A DNA stretch of 64,000 bases, taken from contig NZ_BDFE01000008.1 of assembly GCF_001748225.1 (NCBI RefSeq), positions 206,244 through 270,243 of the forward strand, read 5' to 3'. The translations under genes were made by a program, and so were the position numbers. This document shows, one piece after another, positions 56,420-64,000 of this stretch; position 1 is the stretch's first letter, and every line of letters begins with the position of its first letter. The notes beneath the pieces are model-generated. The model was not told where the DNA came from. It did no database searches and saw only the letters and a program-made list of their open reading frames with translations. This stretch comes from Desulfoplanes formicivorans (GTDB lineage Bacteria > Desulfobacterota > Desulfovibrionia > Desulfovibrionales > Desulfomicrobiaceae).

Positions 56420-57109
56420 ATGTCTCTTGATTTTTCCAAATATTTCGAAGAATATACAAAGCTTGTAGCCGGTGCGGACAAGGCTTTTGCCCAGATCCAG
56501 CAGTCTTGTCCTGACCAGGTGACGTGCAAAAAGGGCTGTTGTGATTGCTGCTACGCGCTGTTCGACCTGACTCTCATTGAGGCGATGTATCTCAATCATC
56601 ATTTCAAGCAGCTCCCGCCGGAGATCAAAAATCGTGTGTATCTGCGGGCGGACAAGGCAGACAGAAAGATGGCCATTGTCAAGAAAAAGGCCTTTAAAAT
56701 GGAGCAAAAGGGCGAATCCCGGGAAGACGTGCTCAAAATGGTGGGGCAGGAAAAAATCAGATGTCCGTTTCTGGGTGACGAGAACAAGTGCGAAATGTAC
56801 GAGCACCGGCCCATTACGTGCCGGCTGTACGGTGTCCCTCAGGAGATTGGCGGTCAGGCCCATGTGTGCGGGTTGTCCGGATTTACGCCTGGGACCTCGT
56901 ATCCCACTGTAAAGGTCGAGCGTCTCCAGGATTCACTGGTTCTGTTGAGCAACGCCCTGGTCAAGGGGGTGCAATCCAAATACGACAAGCTGGCTACCGT
57001 GTTTGTGCCGGTGTCTTCGGCCGTATTGACGGTATATGATGAGGACTACCTGGGTATTGATAGTCGGGTCAAAAAGGCCAAGAAAGCCCAGTGGTCGGTT
57101 CGAAGCTGA
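56420..57109 (+). CDS. YkgJ-family cysteine-cluster protein
   Basis: A 229-aa protein of the YkgJ/UPF0153 (CxxCxxCC) family. Cys groups are CKKGCCDCC near residue 38 and, after a helical insert, IRCPFLGDENKCEMYEHRP and ITCRLYGVP near 118-140; these probably bind zinc or an Fe-S cluster. GAGG lies 8 nt before the ATG at 56420. It heads a three-gene run (this gene, a 123-aa unknown, a TPR protein) directly upstream of dsrAB. Function unknown. Confidence 0.82.
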   Translation: MSLDFSKYFEEYTKLVAGADKAFAQIQQSCPDQVTCKKGCCDCCYALFDLTLIEAMYLNHHFKQLPPEIKNRVYLRADKADRKMAIVKKKAFKMEQKGESREDVLKMVGQEKIRCPFLGDENKCEMYEHRPITCRLYGVPQEIGGQAHVCGLSGFTPGTSYPTVKVERLQDSLVLLSNALVKGVQSKYDKLATVFVPVSSAVLTVYDEDYLGIDSRVKKAKKAQWSVRS

Positions 57110-57157
57110 TCCCGAGAGGTTGTTTGAGCTGAAAGTTACCTTTTTCAAGAAGGGCAT

Positions 57158-57529
57158 ATGACGATGACCAAGATTCTTACCCCGGAGCAGGAAGAGCAAA
57201 AACGGTTCATGTACGAGCGCATGGGCAAAAGACGGCGCAAGTTCATTGACCGGATCGGGTATGACGCCTGGGATCCGTTTGCCGAACCCAACGATCCCAT
57301 TGACATCCGTATGGGACCCGCTCGCATGACTGCTCAACAGCTCGTTACCGAGTTCATGAAGGCCAAGCGGACCACGGACGTAGGCGTGGCCTACAAGGAA
57401 GGTGTCGAGGCCATGGCCATCGGTGCTACCACCCATGACGAGAAGATCAAGGCCATGTATGAGTTTTCGTTGTGGTACAGTACCTTGCTTGCCCAGCAGG
57501 GACGTGATTTTGACGGCGAGTTGACGTGA
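57158..57529 (+). CDS. Conserved small protein of unknown function, upstream of dsrAB
   Basis: A 123-aa soluble protein without signal peptide or membrane segment. Its N-terminal half is basic and has a striking stretch RRRKFIDRIGYDAWDPF followed by EPNDPIDIR (residues ~23-50); the C-terminal half is helical (AMYEFSLWYSTLLAQQG). No Cys at all, so it is not a metal-cluster protein. I believe related genes occur in other Desulfovibrionales, but I know no function. AAGG precedes the ATG. It lies 48 nt after the YkgJ gene and 49 nt before the TPR gene, most likely in one operon. Confidence 0.8.
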   Translation: MTMTKILTPEQEEQKRFMYERMGKRRRKFIDRIGYDAWDPFAEPNDPIDIRMGPARMTAQQLVTEFMKAKRTTDVGVAYKEGVEAMAIGATTHDEKIKAMYEFSLWYSTLLAQQGRDFDGELT

Positions 57530-57578
57530 GACGCCATTGCGATAAAAGCCGCTGTTCCGCGAACCACGAGGAGGGAAC

Positions 57579-58190
57579 ATGAGCGACAAGGACAAGAAAC
57601 AGATAGTTGAAGAATTCAAAGAAGAGATGAAAGCGACCTCGGACACGGGTACCGGGCATTATAATCTGGCCATGACCTATCTGGGGGAGCGTGATTTCGA
57701 GGCGGCAGAAAAGGAACTCAGACTGGCCATCCAGGAAGAACCCGAACTTGCCGAGGCCTATGTGCAGCTTGGCGGAATTGCCATGTATCGGGGAGACCTG
57801 GACAGCTGCATGAGTTATAACAAAATGGCTGCGGATATTCGTCCGCGATTTGCCGTACCCCATGGGAACATGGGTTTTGTACACCTGCAGAAACAGGATG
57901 TGGACAAGGCCATTGCCTCGTTTCGCAAGGCCCTGTCCTTTGATCCTGGTTTTTTGCAGGCACGGACAAGCCTTGGTGCCGCCTATCTGATGCAGGGCGA
58001 TGCAACGGCCTGCCTGGAGGAATGCACCAAGGTTGTGACCAAGGAACCGAAATTCGGTCCGGCCTGGAACAATATTGGTCTGGCTCATCTGGAACTGGGG
58101 GACAAGGCCAAGGCCAGGGAGGCTTTCGACAAGGCCCTGGCCTCAGGGTATGATGTCCCGGAACAGCTTCTCCAGGAGGCTCGGGATTAA
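57579..58190 (+). CDS. TPR-repeat protein upstream of dsrAB
   Basis: A 203-aa cytoplasmic protein (no signal peptide) made almost entirely of tetratricopeptide repeats from residue ~22 to 195: GHYNLAMTYLGERDFEAAEK, AYVQLGGIAMYRGDLDSCM, PHGNMGFVHLQKQDVDKAI, ARTSLGAAYLMQGDATACL and AWNNIGLAHLELGDKAKAR. GGAGG lies 5 nt before the ATG. Such proteins are scaffolds; as the last gene before dsrAB it could assist sulfite-reductase assembly, which is speculation. Confidence 0.88.
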   Translation: MSDKDKKQIVEEFKEEMKATSDTGTGHYNLAMTYLGERDFEAAEKELRLAIQEEPELAEAYVQLGGIAMYRGDLDSCMSYNKMAADIRPRFAVPHGNMGFVHLQKQDVDKAIASFRKALSFDPGFLQARTSLGAAYLMQGDATACLEECTKVVTKEPKFGPAWNNIGLAHLELGDKAKAREAFDKALASGYDVPEQLLQEARD

Positions 58191-58536
58191 AATCATCGGC
58201 CGATATGCGCGCCATGACAGTATGGCAAAAATGCCGATTGTGTCTGGACGCTCATTTCATATTGCGGTATAAAAGAGACGTTTTTTAATTGTACCCAAGC
58301 TTGTTGTTATTGATGATCAAGGCATAAAATACCGGGAAAGACCACTTTGAACCGGTAGGTTAATCGGACCTCTTCGGCGGAATTTTCAGGTTGACAAAAA
58401 CGACGCTTTGTAAGAAAAATCACAATGTTTAGTAGCTTGATTTTTTGATGTCGAGGGAAGTATTCCGGTTAACAAACGTGAAGCTTGTTATGCGGTTTTT
58501 CTTAAATCCGGTGTAAACCTTAAAGGAGGAAATGCG
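58191..58536. other. Regulatory region upstream of dsrA
   Basis: A 346-bp non-coding region. It contains TTGACA at 58391-58396 (possible -35), the Rex-like dyad at 58408-58425, a TAACAA/TTGTTA dyad near 58470-58491 and AAAGGAGG before dsrA. No gene was seen. Confidence 0.55.
58408..58425 (+). promoter_or_regulatory. Rex-like operator upstream of dsrAB
   Basis: TTGTAAGAAAAATCACAA matches TTGTGAA-N4-TTCACAA at 11 of 14 defined positions. It begins 11 nt after a TTGACA hexamer, so a bound repressor would cover the -10 region. Confidence 0.55.
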
Positions 58537-59850
58537 ATGGCTAAACGTGAGACTCCATTGCTGGACCAGCTTGAATCAGGTCCATGGCCAAGTTTTGTGT
58601 CCGATATCAAACGGGCAGCAGAAGCAAGGCACAAAAACGAAAGAAACGTTGAGTATCAGATTCCTGTCGATGTTTGTGACGACCTTCTGGGCGTTCTCGA
58701 GCTCTCCTATCAGGACGGCACCACGCACTGGAAGCACGGCGGTATCGTCGGTGTTTTCGGTTACGGCGGTGGCGTTATCGGTCGTTACTGCGACCAGCCT
58801 GAAAACTTCCCTGGCGTCGCTCACTTCCATACCATGCGCGTCAACCAGCCTTCCGGTAAGTACTACACAAGTCAGTACCTCAATGATCTTTGTGATCTGT
58901 GGGATTTCCGCGGTAGTGGTCTGACCAACATGCATGGTGCAACCGGTGATATCGTTTTCATCGGTACCACAACCGAGCAGCTTGAAGAAATCTTCTTCGA
59001 ACTGACCCACAAGTTTGATCAGGATCTCGGTGGTTCCGGTTCCAACCTGAGAACTCCGGCTACCTGTCTGGGTCAGTCCCGCTGCGAATTCGCCTGTTAC
59101 GACACCCAGGCCCTGTGTACCCATCTGACCCACGAATATCAGGACGAACTCCATCGCCCCGCATTCCCCTATAAGTTCAAGTTCAAATTCGACGGCTGTC
59201 CCAATGGTTGCGTAGCCTCCATCGCTCGTTCCGACCTCTCTTTCATCGGTACCTGGCGTGATGAGATTCGCATCGATCAGGAAGCTGTTGCCGCATACGT
59301 TGGTGGCGAAATCCAGCCCAATGCCGGTGCCTTTGCCGGTCGTGACTGGGGGCCGTTTGATATCCAGAAAGAAGTCATCGACTTGTGTCCTTCCCAGTGC
59401 ATGAGCCTTGAAGATGGCAAGCTGGTTATCGATAACAAGGAATGTACCCGTTGCATGCATTGTATCAATGTTATGCCCCGTGCTCTGAAGATCGGTAACG
59501 ATCGCGGTTGTTCCATGCTCTGCGGCGCCAAGTCCCCCATTCTTGACGGTGCTCAGATGGGTTCCCTGCTCGTTCCCTTCATCAAGGTCGAAGACAACTA
59601 CGACGAGATCCAGGAAATCATTGAAAACATCTGGGACTGGTGGATGGAAGAAGGCAAGAACCGCGAACGTCTTGGTGAGCTTATCAAGCGTCAGGGCTTC
59701 CAGAAGCTCCTGGAAGTGACCAATATCAAGGCTGTGCCTCAGCATATCCAGGAACCCCGTTCCAATCCCTACATCCTGTGGAGAGAGGAAGAGGTTGAAG
59801 GCGGCTGGGATCGCGACATCAACGAGTTCAGAAAACATCACGCAAGATAA
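58537..59850 (+). CDS. dsrA: Dissimilatory sulfite reductase alpha subunit
   Basis: A 437-aa cytoplasmic subunit of DsrAB, which reduces sulfite with a coupled sirohaem-[4Fe-4S] centre. The cluster Cys are in TCLGQSRCEFAC (residue ~176) and FDGCPNGC (~219); a ferredoxin domain insert follows (CPSQC near 284 and CTRCMHC near 302) for a second [4Fe-4S]. AAAGGAGG lies 7 nt before the ATG. Codon choice here is visibly biased (GGT, CGT, ATC), as expected for a very abundant protein. dsrB follows after 12 nt. Confidence 0.99.
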   Translation: MAKRETPLLDQLESGPWPSFVSDIKRAAEARHKNERNVEYQIPVDVCDDLLGVLELSYQDGTTHWKHGGIVGVFGYGGGVIGRYCDQPENFPGVAHFHTMRVNQPSGKYYTSQYLNDLCDLWDFRGSGLTNMHGATGDIVFIGTTTEQLEEIFFELTHKFDQDLGGSGSNLRTPATCLGQSRCEFACYDTQALCTHLTHEYQDELHRPAFPYKFKFKFDGCPNGCVASIARSDLSFIGTWRDEIRIDQEAVAAYVGGEIQPNAGAFAGRDWGPFDIQKEVIDLCPSQCMSLEDGKLVIDNKECTRCMHCINVMPRALKIGNDRGCSMLCGAKSPILDGAQMGSLLVPFIKVEDNYDEIQEIIENIWDWWMEEGKNRERLGELIKRQGFQKLLEVTNIKAVPQHIQEPRSNPYILWREEEVEGGWDRDINEFRKHHAR

Positions 59851-59862
59851 GGGGGTTCCCAA

Positions 59863-61059
59863 ATGGCATTTATCTCATCCGGATACAATCCCGATAAACC
59901 GATGGAAAACAGGATCACCGATATTGGTCCCCGTGATTTCAACGAATTCCTGCCTCCTGTCATCAAGAAGAACTTCGGGAAGTGGGCATATCATGAGATT
60001 CTGGAACCCGGTGTCCTCATGCACAAGGCAGAGAGTGGCGACGAAGTATACACCGTTCGTTGTGGTGGCTGCCGCTTGATGAGTACCGAGCATATCCGTG
60101 AGATCACCGAGATCGCCGACAAGCATTGCGACGGCTATCTGCGGTTTACCACGCGTAACAACATCGAGTTCATGGTCGACAGCAAGGACAAGATCGAACC
60201 CTTGAAGGAAGACCTGCTGAGCCGCAAGGGACCCGGTGGCGATTACAAGTTCCCCATTGGCGGAACCGGTGCCTGTATTACCAATATCGTTCACACCCAG
60301 GGTTGGATTCACTGTCATACCCCGGCAACCGATGCTTCCGGTACCGTGAAGGCTACCATGGACGAACTTTTCGAAGAGTTCACCAACATGAGACTGCCTG
60401 CCATCCTGCGTATTTCCATGGCTTGCTGTTTGAACATGTGTGGTGCTGTTCACTGTTCCGACCTGGCTATCCTCGGTATCCACAGAAAGCCGCCCATGAT
60501 CGATCACGAGTACATTGACAACTTGTGTGAAATTCCTCTGGCCGTTGCTTCTTGTCCGGTTGCTGCCATCCGTCCTTCCAAGGCCGAAATCGTAGCCGAA
60601 TCTGGTGAGAAGAAGACCGTCAAGACCGTTGCCATCAAGAACGAGCGTTGTATGTTCTGTGGTAACTGTTACACCATGTGTCCTTCCCTGCCTCTGGCAG
60701 ACCAGGAAGGTGACGGTATCGCACTCATGGTTGGTGGTAAGATCTCCAACCGTATCTCCGCACCCAAGTTCTCCAAGGTCGTTGTTGCCTTTATCCCCAA
60801 CGAGCCTCCTCGCTGGCCTACAATGACCAAGACCATTCGCAAGATCGTCGACGCCTATGCCAAGAACGCCAATAAGTACGAACGTCTTGGTGACTGGGCT
60901 GAACGTATCGGTTGGGAAAAATTCTTTGAAGTATGCGACATTCCCTTTACCGAACATGTCATCGATGATTTCCGTGATCCCGCTTACTATACCTGGCGTC
61001 AGAGCACGAACTTCAAGTGGACACACGGCGTCGAGGATTTCGCAAATATCAAGAAATAA
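59863..61059 (+). CDS. dsrB: Dissimilatory sulfite reductase beta subunit
   Basis: A 398-aa subunit of DsrAB. Sirohaem/cluster ligands are [13 protein letters not shown] (Cys ~151) and [11 protein letters not shown] (~187); the ferredoxin domain has [16 protein letters not shown] near 263. This subunit carries the catalytically active sirohaem in studied enzymes. A GC-rich hairpin and then dsrD follow. Confidence 0.99.
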   Translation: MAFISSGYNPDKPMENRITDIGPRDFNEFLPPVIKKNFGKWAYHEILEPGVLMHKAESGDEVYTVRCGGCRLMSTEHIREITEIADKHCDGYLRFTTRNNIEFMVDSKDKIEPLKEDLLSRKGPGGDYKFPIGGTGACITNIVHTQGWIHCHTPATDASGTVKATMDELFEEFTNMRLPAILRISMACCLNMCGAVHCSDLAILGIHRKPPMIDHEYIDNLCEIPLAVASCPVAAIRPSKAEIVAESGEKKTVKTVAIKNERCMFCGNCYTMCPSLPLADQEGDGIALMVGGKISNRISAPKFSKVVVAFIPNEPPRWPTMTKTIRKIVDAYAKNANKYERLGDWAERIGWEKFFEVCDIPFTEHVIDDFRDPAYYTWRQSTNFKWTHGVEDFANIKK

Positions 61060-61073
61060 CATTGGTTATCAAA

Positions 61074-61098
61074 TGGGGCGGGTATTTCCCGCCCCATG
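61074..61098 (+). promoter_or_regulatory. Intercistronic hairpin between dsrB and dsrD
   Basis: ATGGGGCGGG (61074-61083), loop TATTT, CCCGCCCCAT (61089-61098): 10 perfect GC-rich pairs 15 nt after the dsrB stop, without a T-run. It looks like an mRNA-stability or partial attenuation element giving more DsrAB than DsrD, rather than a full terminator. Confidence 0.7.
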
Positions 61099-61122
61099 TC
61101 TTGAAAACAATGAGAGGGTCTC

Positions 61123-61359
61123 ATGGACGAGCATGTACAGAAAGTTGTTGATTTCATGAATTCGAAATCTAAGAACAAGAGCAAATTCTATTTCAAGGAT
61201 CTGGCCGGACTTTTTCCCGATGAAAAACCTCGTGCCGTCAAGAAGATCATCAACAAGATGGTCAGCGATGAGATTCTTGAATACTGGTCGAGCGGAAGCA
61301 CGACCATGTACGGTCTCAAAGGTGCTGGCAAGCAGCATGCATCCGAGGGCGAAGAATAA
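61123..61359 (+). CDS. dsrD: DsrD, winged-helix activator of DsrAB
   Basis: A 78-aa basic winged-helix protein (KNKSKFYFKDLAGLFPDEKPRAVKKIINKM, given here only as the F-Y-F-K-D-L and R-A-V-K-K-I-I-N-K-M elements). DsrD is reported to bind DsrAB and increase its activity; it is found in sulfate reducers that use the reductive DsrAB. It lies between dsrB and the cobB-type gene. Confidence 0.97.
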   Translation: MDEHVQKVVDFMNSKSKNKSKFYFKDLAGLFPDEKPRAVKKIINKMVSDEILEYWSSGSTTMYGLKGAGKQHASEGEE

Positions 61360-61423
61360 GATTTTATAACCAGCCTGTCGGGTTTCCCGTATGATGGGCG
61401 GTTGGTAGCGCGAGAGCATTTGT

Positions 61424-62857
61424 ATGGAATTCACCAATCCCTGCCCAAGGCTGGTCCTTGCCGGTCTCAGTGGCGGGTCGGGTAAAACCATTGTTTCACT
61501 CGGTGTTTGTCGCGCTGCTGTTGATGCGGGCATAAGCGTTCGCCCATTTAAGAAGGGTCCGGATTATATTGACGCCCATTGGCTGGCCTTGGCCAGCAGA
61601 GCATCAGTATCCAATCTGGATCCTTTCTTGTTTTCAGCAAACCGCATTCAGGGGCTGTTTCATGCCAGAATGAGCGGGTATGATCTGGCCATTATTGAGG
61701 GAAACCGCGGGCTTTTTGACGGCAAGGATGTTGACGGGTCATGTTCCACTGCAGAACTGGCCAAGGTACTCAAGGCCCCGGTAGTCATGGTGGTTGACTG
61801 CACCAAGGTTACACGAACCATGGCGGCCATTGTCCTTGGTTGTCAGATGTTTGATCCCGACCTGGACCTCAAGGGGATCATCCTTAATCGAATCGCCGGG
61901 AATCGGCATGAAGCCATTGTTCGTGCAACCGTAGAACGGTACACGGATCTCAAGGTATTTGGTTCCCTGCCCAAAATGGTGAAAAATCCCATTCCCGAAC
62001 GCCATATGGGACTTATTTCCGATCAGGAATTCTCCCAGACGGATCGTGCTTTTACCCAGCTCTCCTCCTTTGTCCGCGAGCATCTTGATCTTGATGCACT
62101 TTTGTCGATTGCAGATACCGCACATCCTGTCCCCCCTGCAAACAAACCGTTGTTTCCGCCTGCTGTCACAGATTCTGGAAGCGTGACCATAGGCTACATC
62201 CATGATGCATCCTTGTGGTTCTACTACCAGGAAAATCTCGAGGCTCTTGAAAAAGCCGGGGCACATCTGGTTGCCCTGTCATTGCTGGATGCAACCCCGT
62301 GGCCCGAGGTGCATGGGCTGTATCTTGGTGGAGGTTTCCCCGAAACCATGGCCCAGCGTCTTTCTGCCAACACGGTGATGCTGGAGAGGGTACGCACCCT
62401 TTCACGTATGGGAATGCCCATCTATGCTGAATGCGGTGGGTTCATGTATCTTTGTCGTGACCTGGAATATCAGGGACAAGTCTATCCCATGGCAGGCATC
62501 TTTCCCGTGTCAACAACCTTTTGTCCCAAACCACAGGGACTGGGCTACGTGCAGGGACGCGTGACCATGCCAAATCCCTTTTATCCGGTAGGTACGACTC
62601 TGGTGGGCCATGAGTTCCATTATTCCCGGTCGGTTGCCGAAGGTTCCCGAGAACTTGTGCCCTGCCTTGATCTGGAGCGTGGTCAGGGGGTGTTCACTCA
62701 TTCTGATCTGCTCCTTTCCAACAATACCCTTGCCGGATATACCCATATGCATGCCTTGAGTCATCCCCAATGGGCCTCAAGGTTTGTTGCGGCCGCCAAA
62801 GCGTACCGCGGGTACCATGATCGTTCCTGCCTGCCTTGTCCTCATATTCGCATTTAA
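61424..62857 (+). CDS. cobB: Cobyrinate a,c-diamide synthase family, probable sirohaem amidase (DsrN)
   Basis: A 477-aa CobB/CbiA-family glutamine amidotransferase. The N-terminal BioD-like domain has the P-loop LAGLSGGSGKTIVS (residue ~13) and PFKKGPDYIDAHW near 41; the C-terminal class-I-like GATase domain has LYLGGGFPE near 303 and the catalytic Cys in YAECGGFMYL (~335). In cobalamin synthesis this enzyme amidates cobyrinate. Next to dsrABD the homologue is called DsrN and is thought to amidate sirohaem for DsrAB; both roles are possible. The start ATG at 61424 lies 64 nt after dsrD with a weak ribosome site. Confidence 0.93.
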   Translation: MEFTNPCPRLVLAGLSGGSGKTIVSLGVCRAAVDAGISVRPFKKGPDYIDAHWLALASRASVSNLDPFLFSANRIQGLFHARMSGYDLAIIEGNRGLFDGKDVDGSCSTAELAKVLKAPVVMVVDCTKVTRTMAAIVLGCQMFDPDLDLKGIILNRIAGNRHEAIVRATVERYTDLKVFGSLPKMVKNPIPERHMGLISDQEFSQTDRAFTQLSSFVREHLDLDALLSIADTAHPVPPANKPLFPPAVTDSGSVTIGYIHDASLWFYYQENLEALEKAGAHLVALSLLDATPWPEVHGLYLGGGFPETMAQRLSANTVMLERVRTLSRMGMPIYAECGGFMYLCRDLEYQGQVYPMAGIFPVSTTFCPKPQGLGYVQGRVTMPNPFYPVGTTLVGHEFHYSRSVAEGSRELVPCLDLERGQGVFTHSDLLLSNNTLAGYTHMHALSHPQWASRFVAAAKAYRGYHDRSCLPCPHIRI

Positions 62858-63249
62858 TGGAGAGTTTTTCCTGGTTTTGGTGCGTTTAGGGTCCAGGAAC
62901 TCCAAATCCGGGTACTGCCCGCCTCCATCCCTTCCGTTTAGAGAGTTGCCCCAGGGCTCACTTATCTCCATGTTGTCACAGCCCTCATTCCTGTGAAGCC
63001 GGGAAGTGATTCAAACGACCAGAATCTCCCTTCTGTTTCTGGTTGATCAACTTCGTATTCCCTTGAGAAAATGTATCTGTTCATAACAGAATAAGTGTGC
63101 TATGGTGCCGGTAATTGCCCATGTCTTTTTCCGGCTGTCTGCCCCTGAATTGTGGTGGCAGCACCGGTTGAAAGAAAAAAGGAAAGTAGTCTTGACATTG
63201 ATAGTAATAATTACTATTAAATAATCAAACGATTTTTAAGGAGGGTGCT
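62858..63249. other. Intergenic region before the small Fur-box gene
   Basis: A 392-bp region without a recognisable gene. I see no clear terminator for the cobB gene. Its right end holds the promoter and palindrome at 63192-63220. Confidence 0.5.
63192..63220 (+). promoter_or_regulatory. Sigma-70 promoter overlapped by a Fur-box-like palindrome
   Basis: TTGACA (63192-63197), 17 bp, TATTAA (63215-63220). Overlapping the spacer and -10 is GATAGTAATAATTACTATT (63200-63218), which matches the 19-bp Fur consensus GATAATGATAATCATTATC at 14 positions; its core ATAGTAAT-A-ATTACTAT is a perfect palindrome. Confidence 0.7.
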
Positions 63250-63600
63250 ATGGGACAGTTTGCCAAATTCAAGGATATTGACATTGATTGGAACATGACT
63301 CCGGAAGATGCTGTGGCCTTGTATCTTGAGTGGGGAAACAGCGGATACGGTGGAAGTTATGAAAACAGAGTCAGGAGCAAGGCCGATGTCTCCTATTATT
63401 TTGTCATCAATACTTGGGAGGACAAGCCAAAGGGATATCTCATCAAGCGCAATTCCGACGGAGCCGAAGAATTGGCTTCATTTGACCTTCCCGAACAATT
63501 GGAAAAGTCCTTCTTGCAAAAGGTCAGTCATCACAAGGGAGTTTACGGCATTACTCCCGAAGTGAGAGAATGGCTTGAAAGCGAAATGGTTTCAGCGTGA
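63250..63600 (+). CDS. Small acidic protein of unknown function, probably iron-regulated
   Basis: A 116-aa soluble protein with no signal peptide or Cys. Features seen: GQFAKFKDIDIDWNMTPED at the N-terminus, aromatic-rich ALYLEWGNSGYGGSY (residue ~23), SYYFVINTWEDKPKGYLIKRN in the middle and a helical C-terminus. AAGGAGG lies 5 nt before the ATG. The Fur-box-like site over its promoter suggests derepression when iron is scarce. Fur-regulated genes of unknown function exist in Desulfovibrio vulgaris; whether this is an orthologue of one I cannot tell. Confidence 0.8.
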   Translation: MGQFAKFKDIDIDWNMTPEDAVALYLEWGNSGYGGSYENRVRSKADVSYYFVINTWEDKPKGYLIKRNSDGAEELASFDLPEQLEKSFLQKVSHHKGVYGITPEVREWLESEMVSA

Positions 63601-63622
63601 TTGCCGTAGATTGTCCATCTTG

Positions 63623-63656
63623 AGCCACCTGCCAGATACATGGTGGGTGGCTTTTT
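63623..63656 (+). terminator. Terminator after the small gene
   Basis: AGCCACCTGCCA (63623-63634), loop GATACA, TGGTGGGTGGCT (63641-63652), two G-T pairs, then TTTT. Confidence 0.85.
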
Positions 63657-64000
63657 GGTTGTGTGCCAATTTTACAAATCTTTTTATCTCGGTAGGGTAT
63701 CGTCTAGATGTCGGGTTTGTGACCCGGAGATTGTATGAGCGGGAAGGAGGTGAAGCCTCTTGGGAGGGAGCGGATAAACGTTTTCGCTCGTTGGCCAAGT
63801 TGCGAGAAGCAGGGAGTTCCGGCTTACATGGGGTGTTTCGAAAAAGTGTTTGACAAAGTCCGGGTCCGCACATAGAAAGCGCATCTCTTGACGCGCTGGC
63901 GGGGTGAAGCCCCGGGTCATGTGCGATCAAGGATTTGAAATAACGGGATATAATGTATCGATTCCCGATCGTGATGGTTCATGTCATGCTTGCTGTTTGC
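63657..64000. other. Unassigned right edge
   Basis: About 340 bp that I cannot assign. Overlapping frames are open in several phases between 63575 and 63930; the best on the plus strand is a 46-codon frame at 63735-63875 (SGKEVKPLGRERINVFARW...), without a convincing family. At the very edge an ATG at 63953 opens a hydrophobic frame (MYRFPIVMVHVMLAVC) that could be the start of a signal peptide of a gene continuing beyond the window; its ribosome site is poor. Confidence 0.35.

Noticed and set aside
58470..58491. TAACAA / TTGTTA dyad upstream of dsrA as a second Rex site
   Set aside because: The half-sites face the wrong way for Rex (outward rather than inward) and are only 6 bp.
62784..62996. 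A 70-codon plus-strand frame at the end of the cobB gene
   Set aside because: It largely overlaps cobB in another frame and has no ribosome site.

Overview
The window is a contiguous, gene-dense piece (mid-50s % GC by eye) of a sulfate-reducing bacterium. A full set of dissimilatory sulfite reductase genes (dsrMKJOP, dsrAB, dsrD and a cobB/dsrN-type amidase), a small two-cluster ferredoxin, a tungsten/molybdenum aldehyde oxidoreductase, a flagellin and CheV all point to a motile, Gram-negative (lptD present) member of the Desulfovibrionales; I cannot fix the genus. No rRNA, tRNA, CRISPR array, intact insertion sequence or prophage was seen.

Layout. 1-6.5 kb: a DhaL-DegV fusion running off the left edge, serS, groES-groEL behind a CIRCE operator, and a nitronate monooxygenase/FabK-like flavoprotein. 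6.8-14 kb: cheV; an aldehyde:ferredoxin oxidoreductase with its own MoaD-like and ThiF/MoeB-like genes; an AIM24-family protein; and a monohaem cytochrome c coupled to a ferric-reductase-type membrane flavoprotein. 14.5-17.6 kb: glycine betaine/proline ABC transporter proVWX. 17.6-19.3 kb: flaG and flagellin, the latter behind a good sigma-54 promoter. 19.4-23.4 kb: rnc, diverging by 11 bp from an ADP-forming acyl-CoA synthetase-like gene and a BioD-like/DRTGG protein. 23.5-24.6 kb: a decayed MscS channel and non-coding DNA. 24.6-38.7 kb: a type II secretion operon (TPR lipoprotein, gspC, D, E, F, a GspA-GspB fusion, G, H, I, J, K, L, M), probably also sigma-54 dependent. 38.8-49.8 kb: rnhA, a membrane protein, a phosphomannomutase, hflKC, then lptD-mutL-purD-purE on the minus strand. 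50.2-62.9 kb: one sulfite-reduction island. 63-64 kb: a small gene under a Fur-box-like promoter and an unassigned edge.

How it fits together. DsrMKJOP is the membrane complex that passes electrons towards sulfite reduction (through DsrC, not in this window), DsrAB is the reductase, DsrD its activator, and the CobB-type amidase probably makes the amidated sirohaem that DsrAB carries. Here these genes sit in one ~12.7-kb same-strand run, with a ferredoxin and a three-gene module (YkgJ-type Cys-cluster protein, a 123-aa unknown, a TPR protein) between the two halves. Both halves have an 18-bp Rex-like dyad upstream, suggesting joint NADH/NAD+ control. The least explained items are that three-gene module, the RsbRD-like gene leading the dsrM operon, the GspA-GspB fusion, the Cys-cluster flavoprotein, and the cytochrome/ferric-reductase pair.
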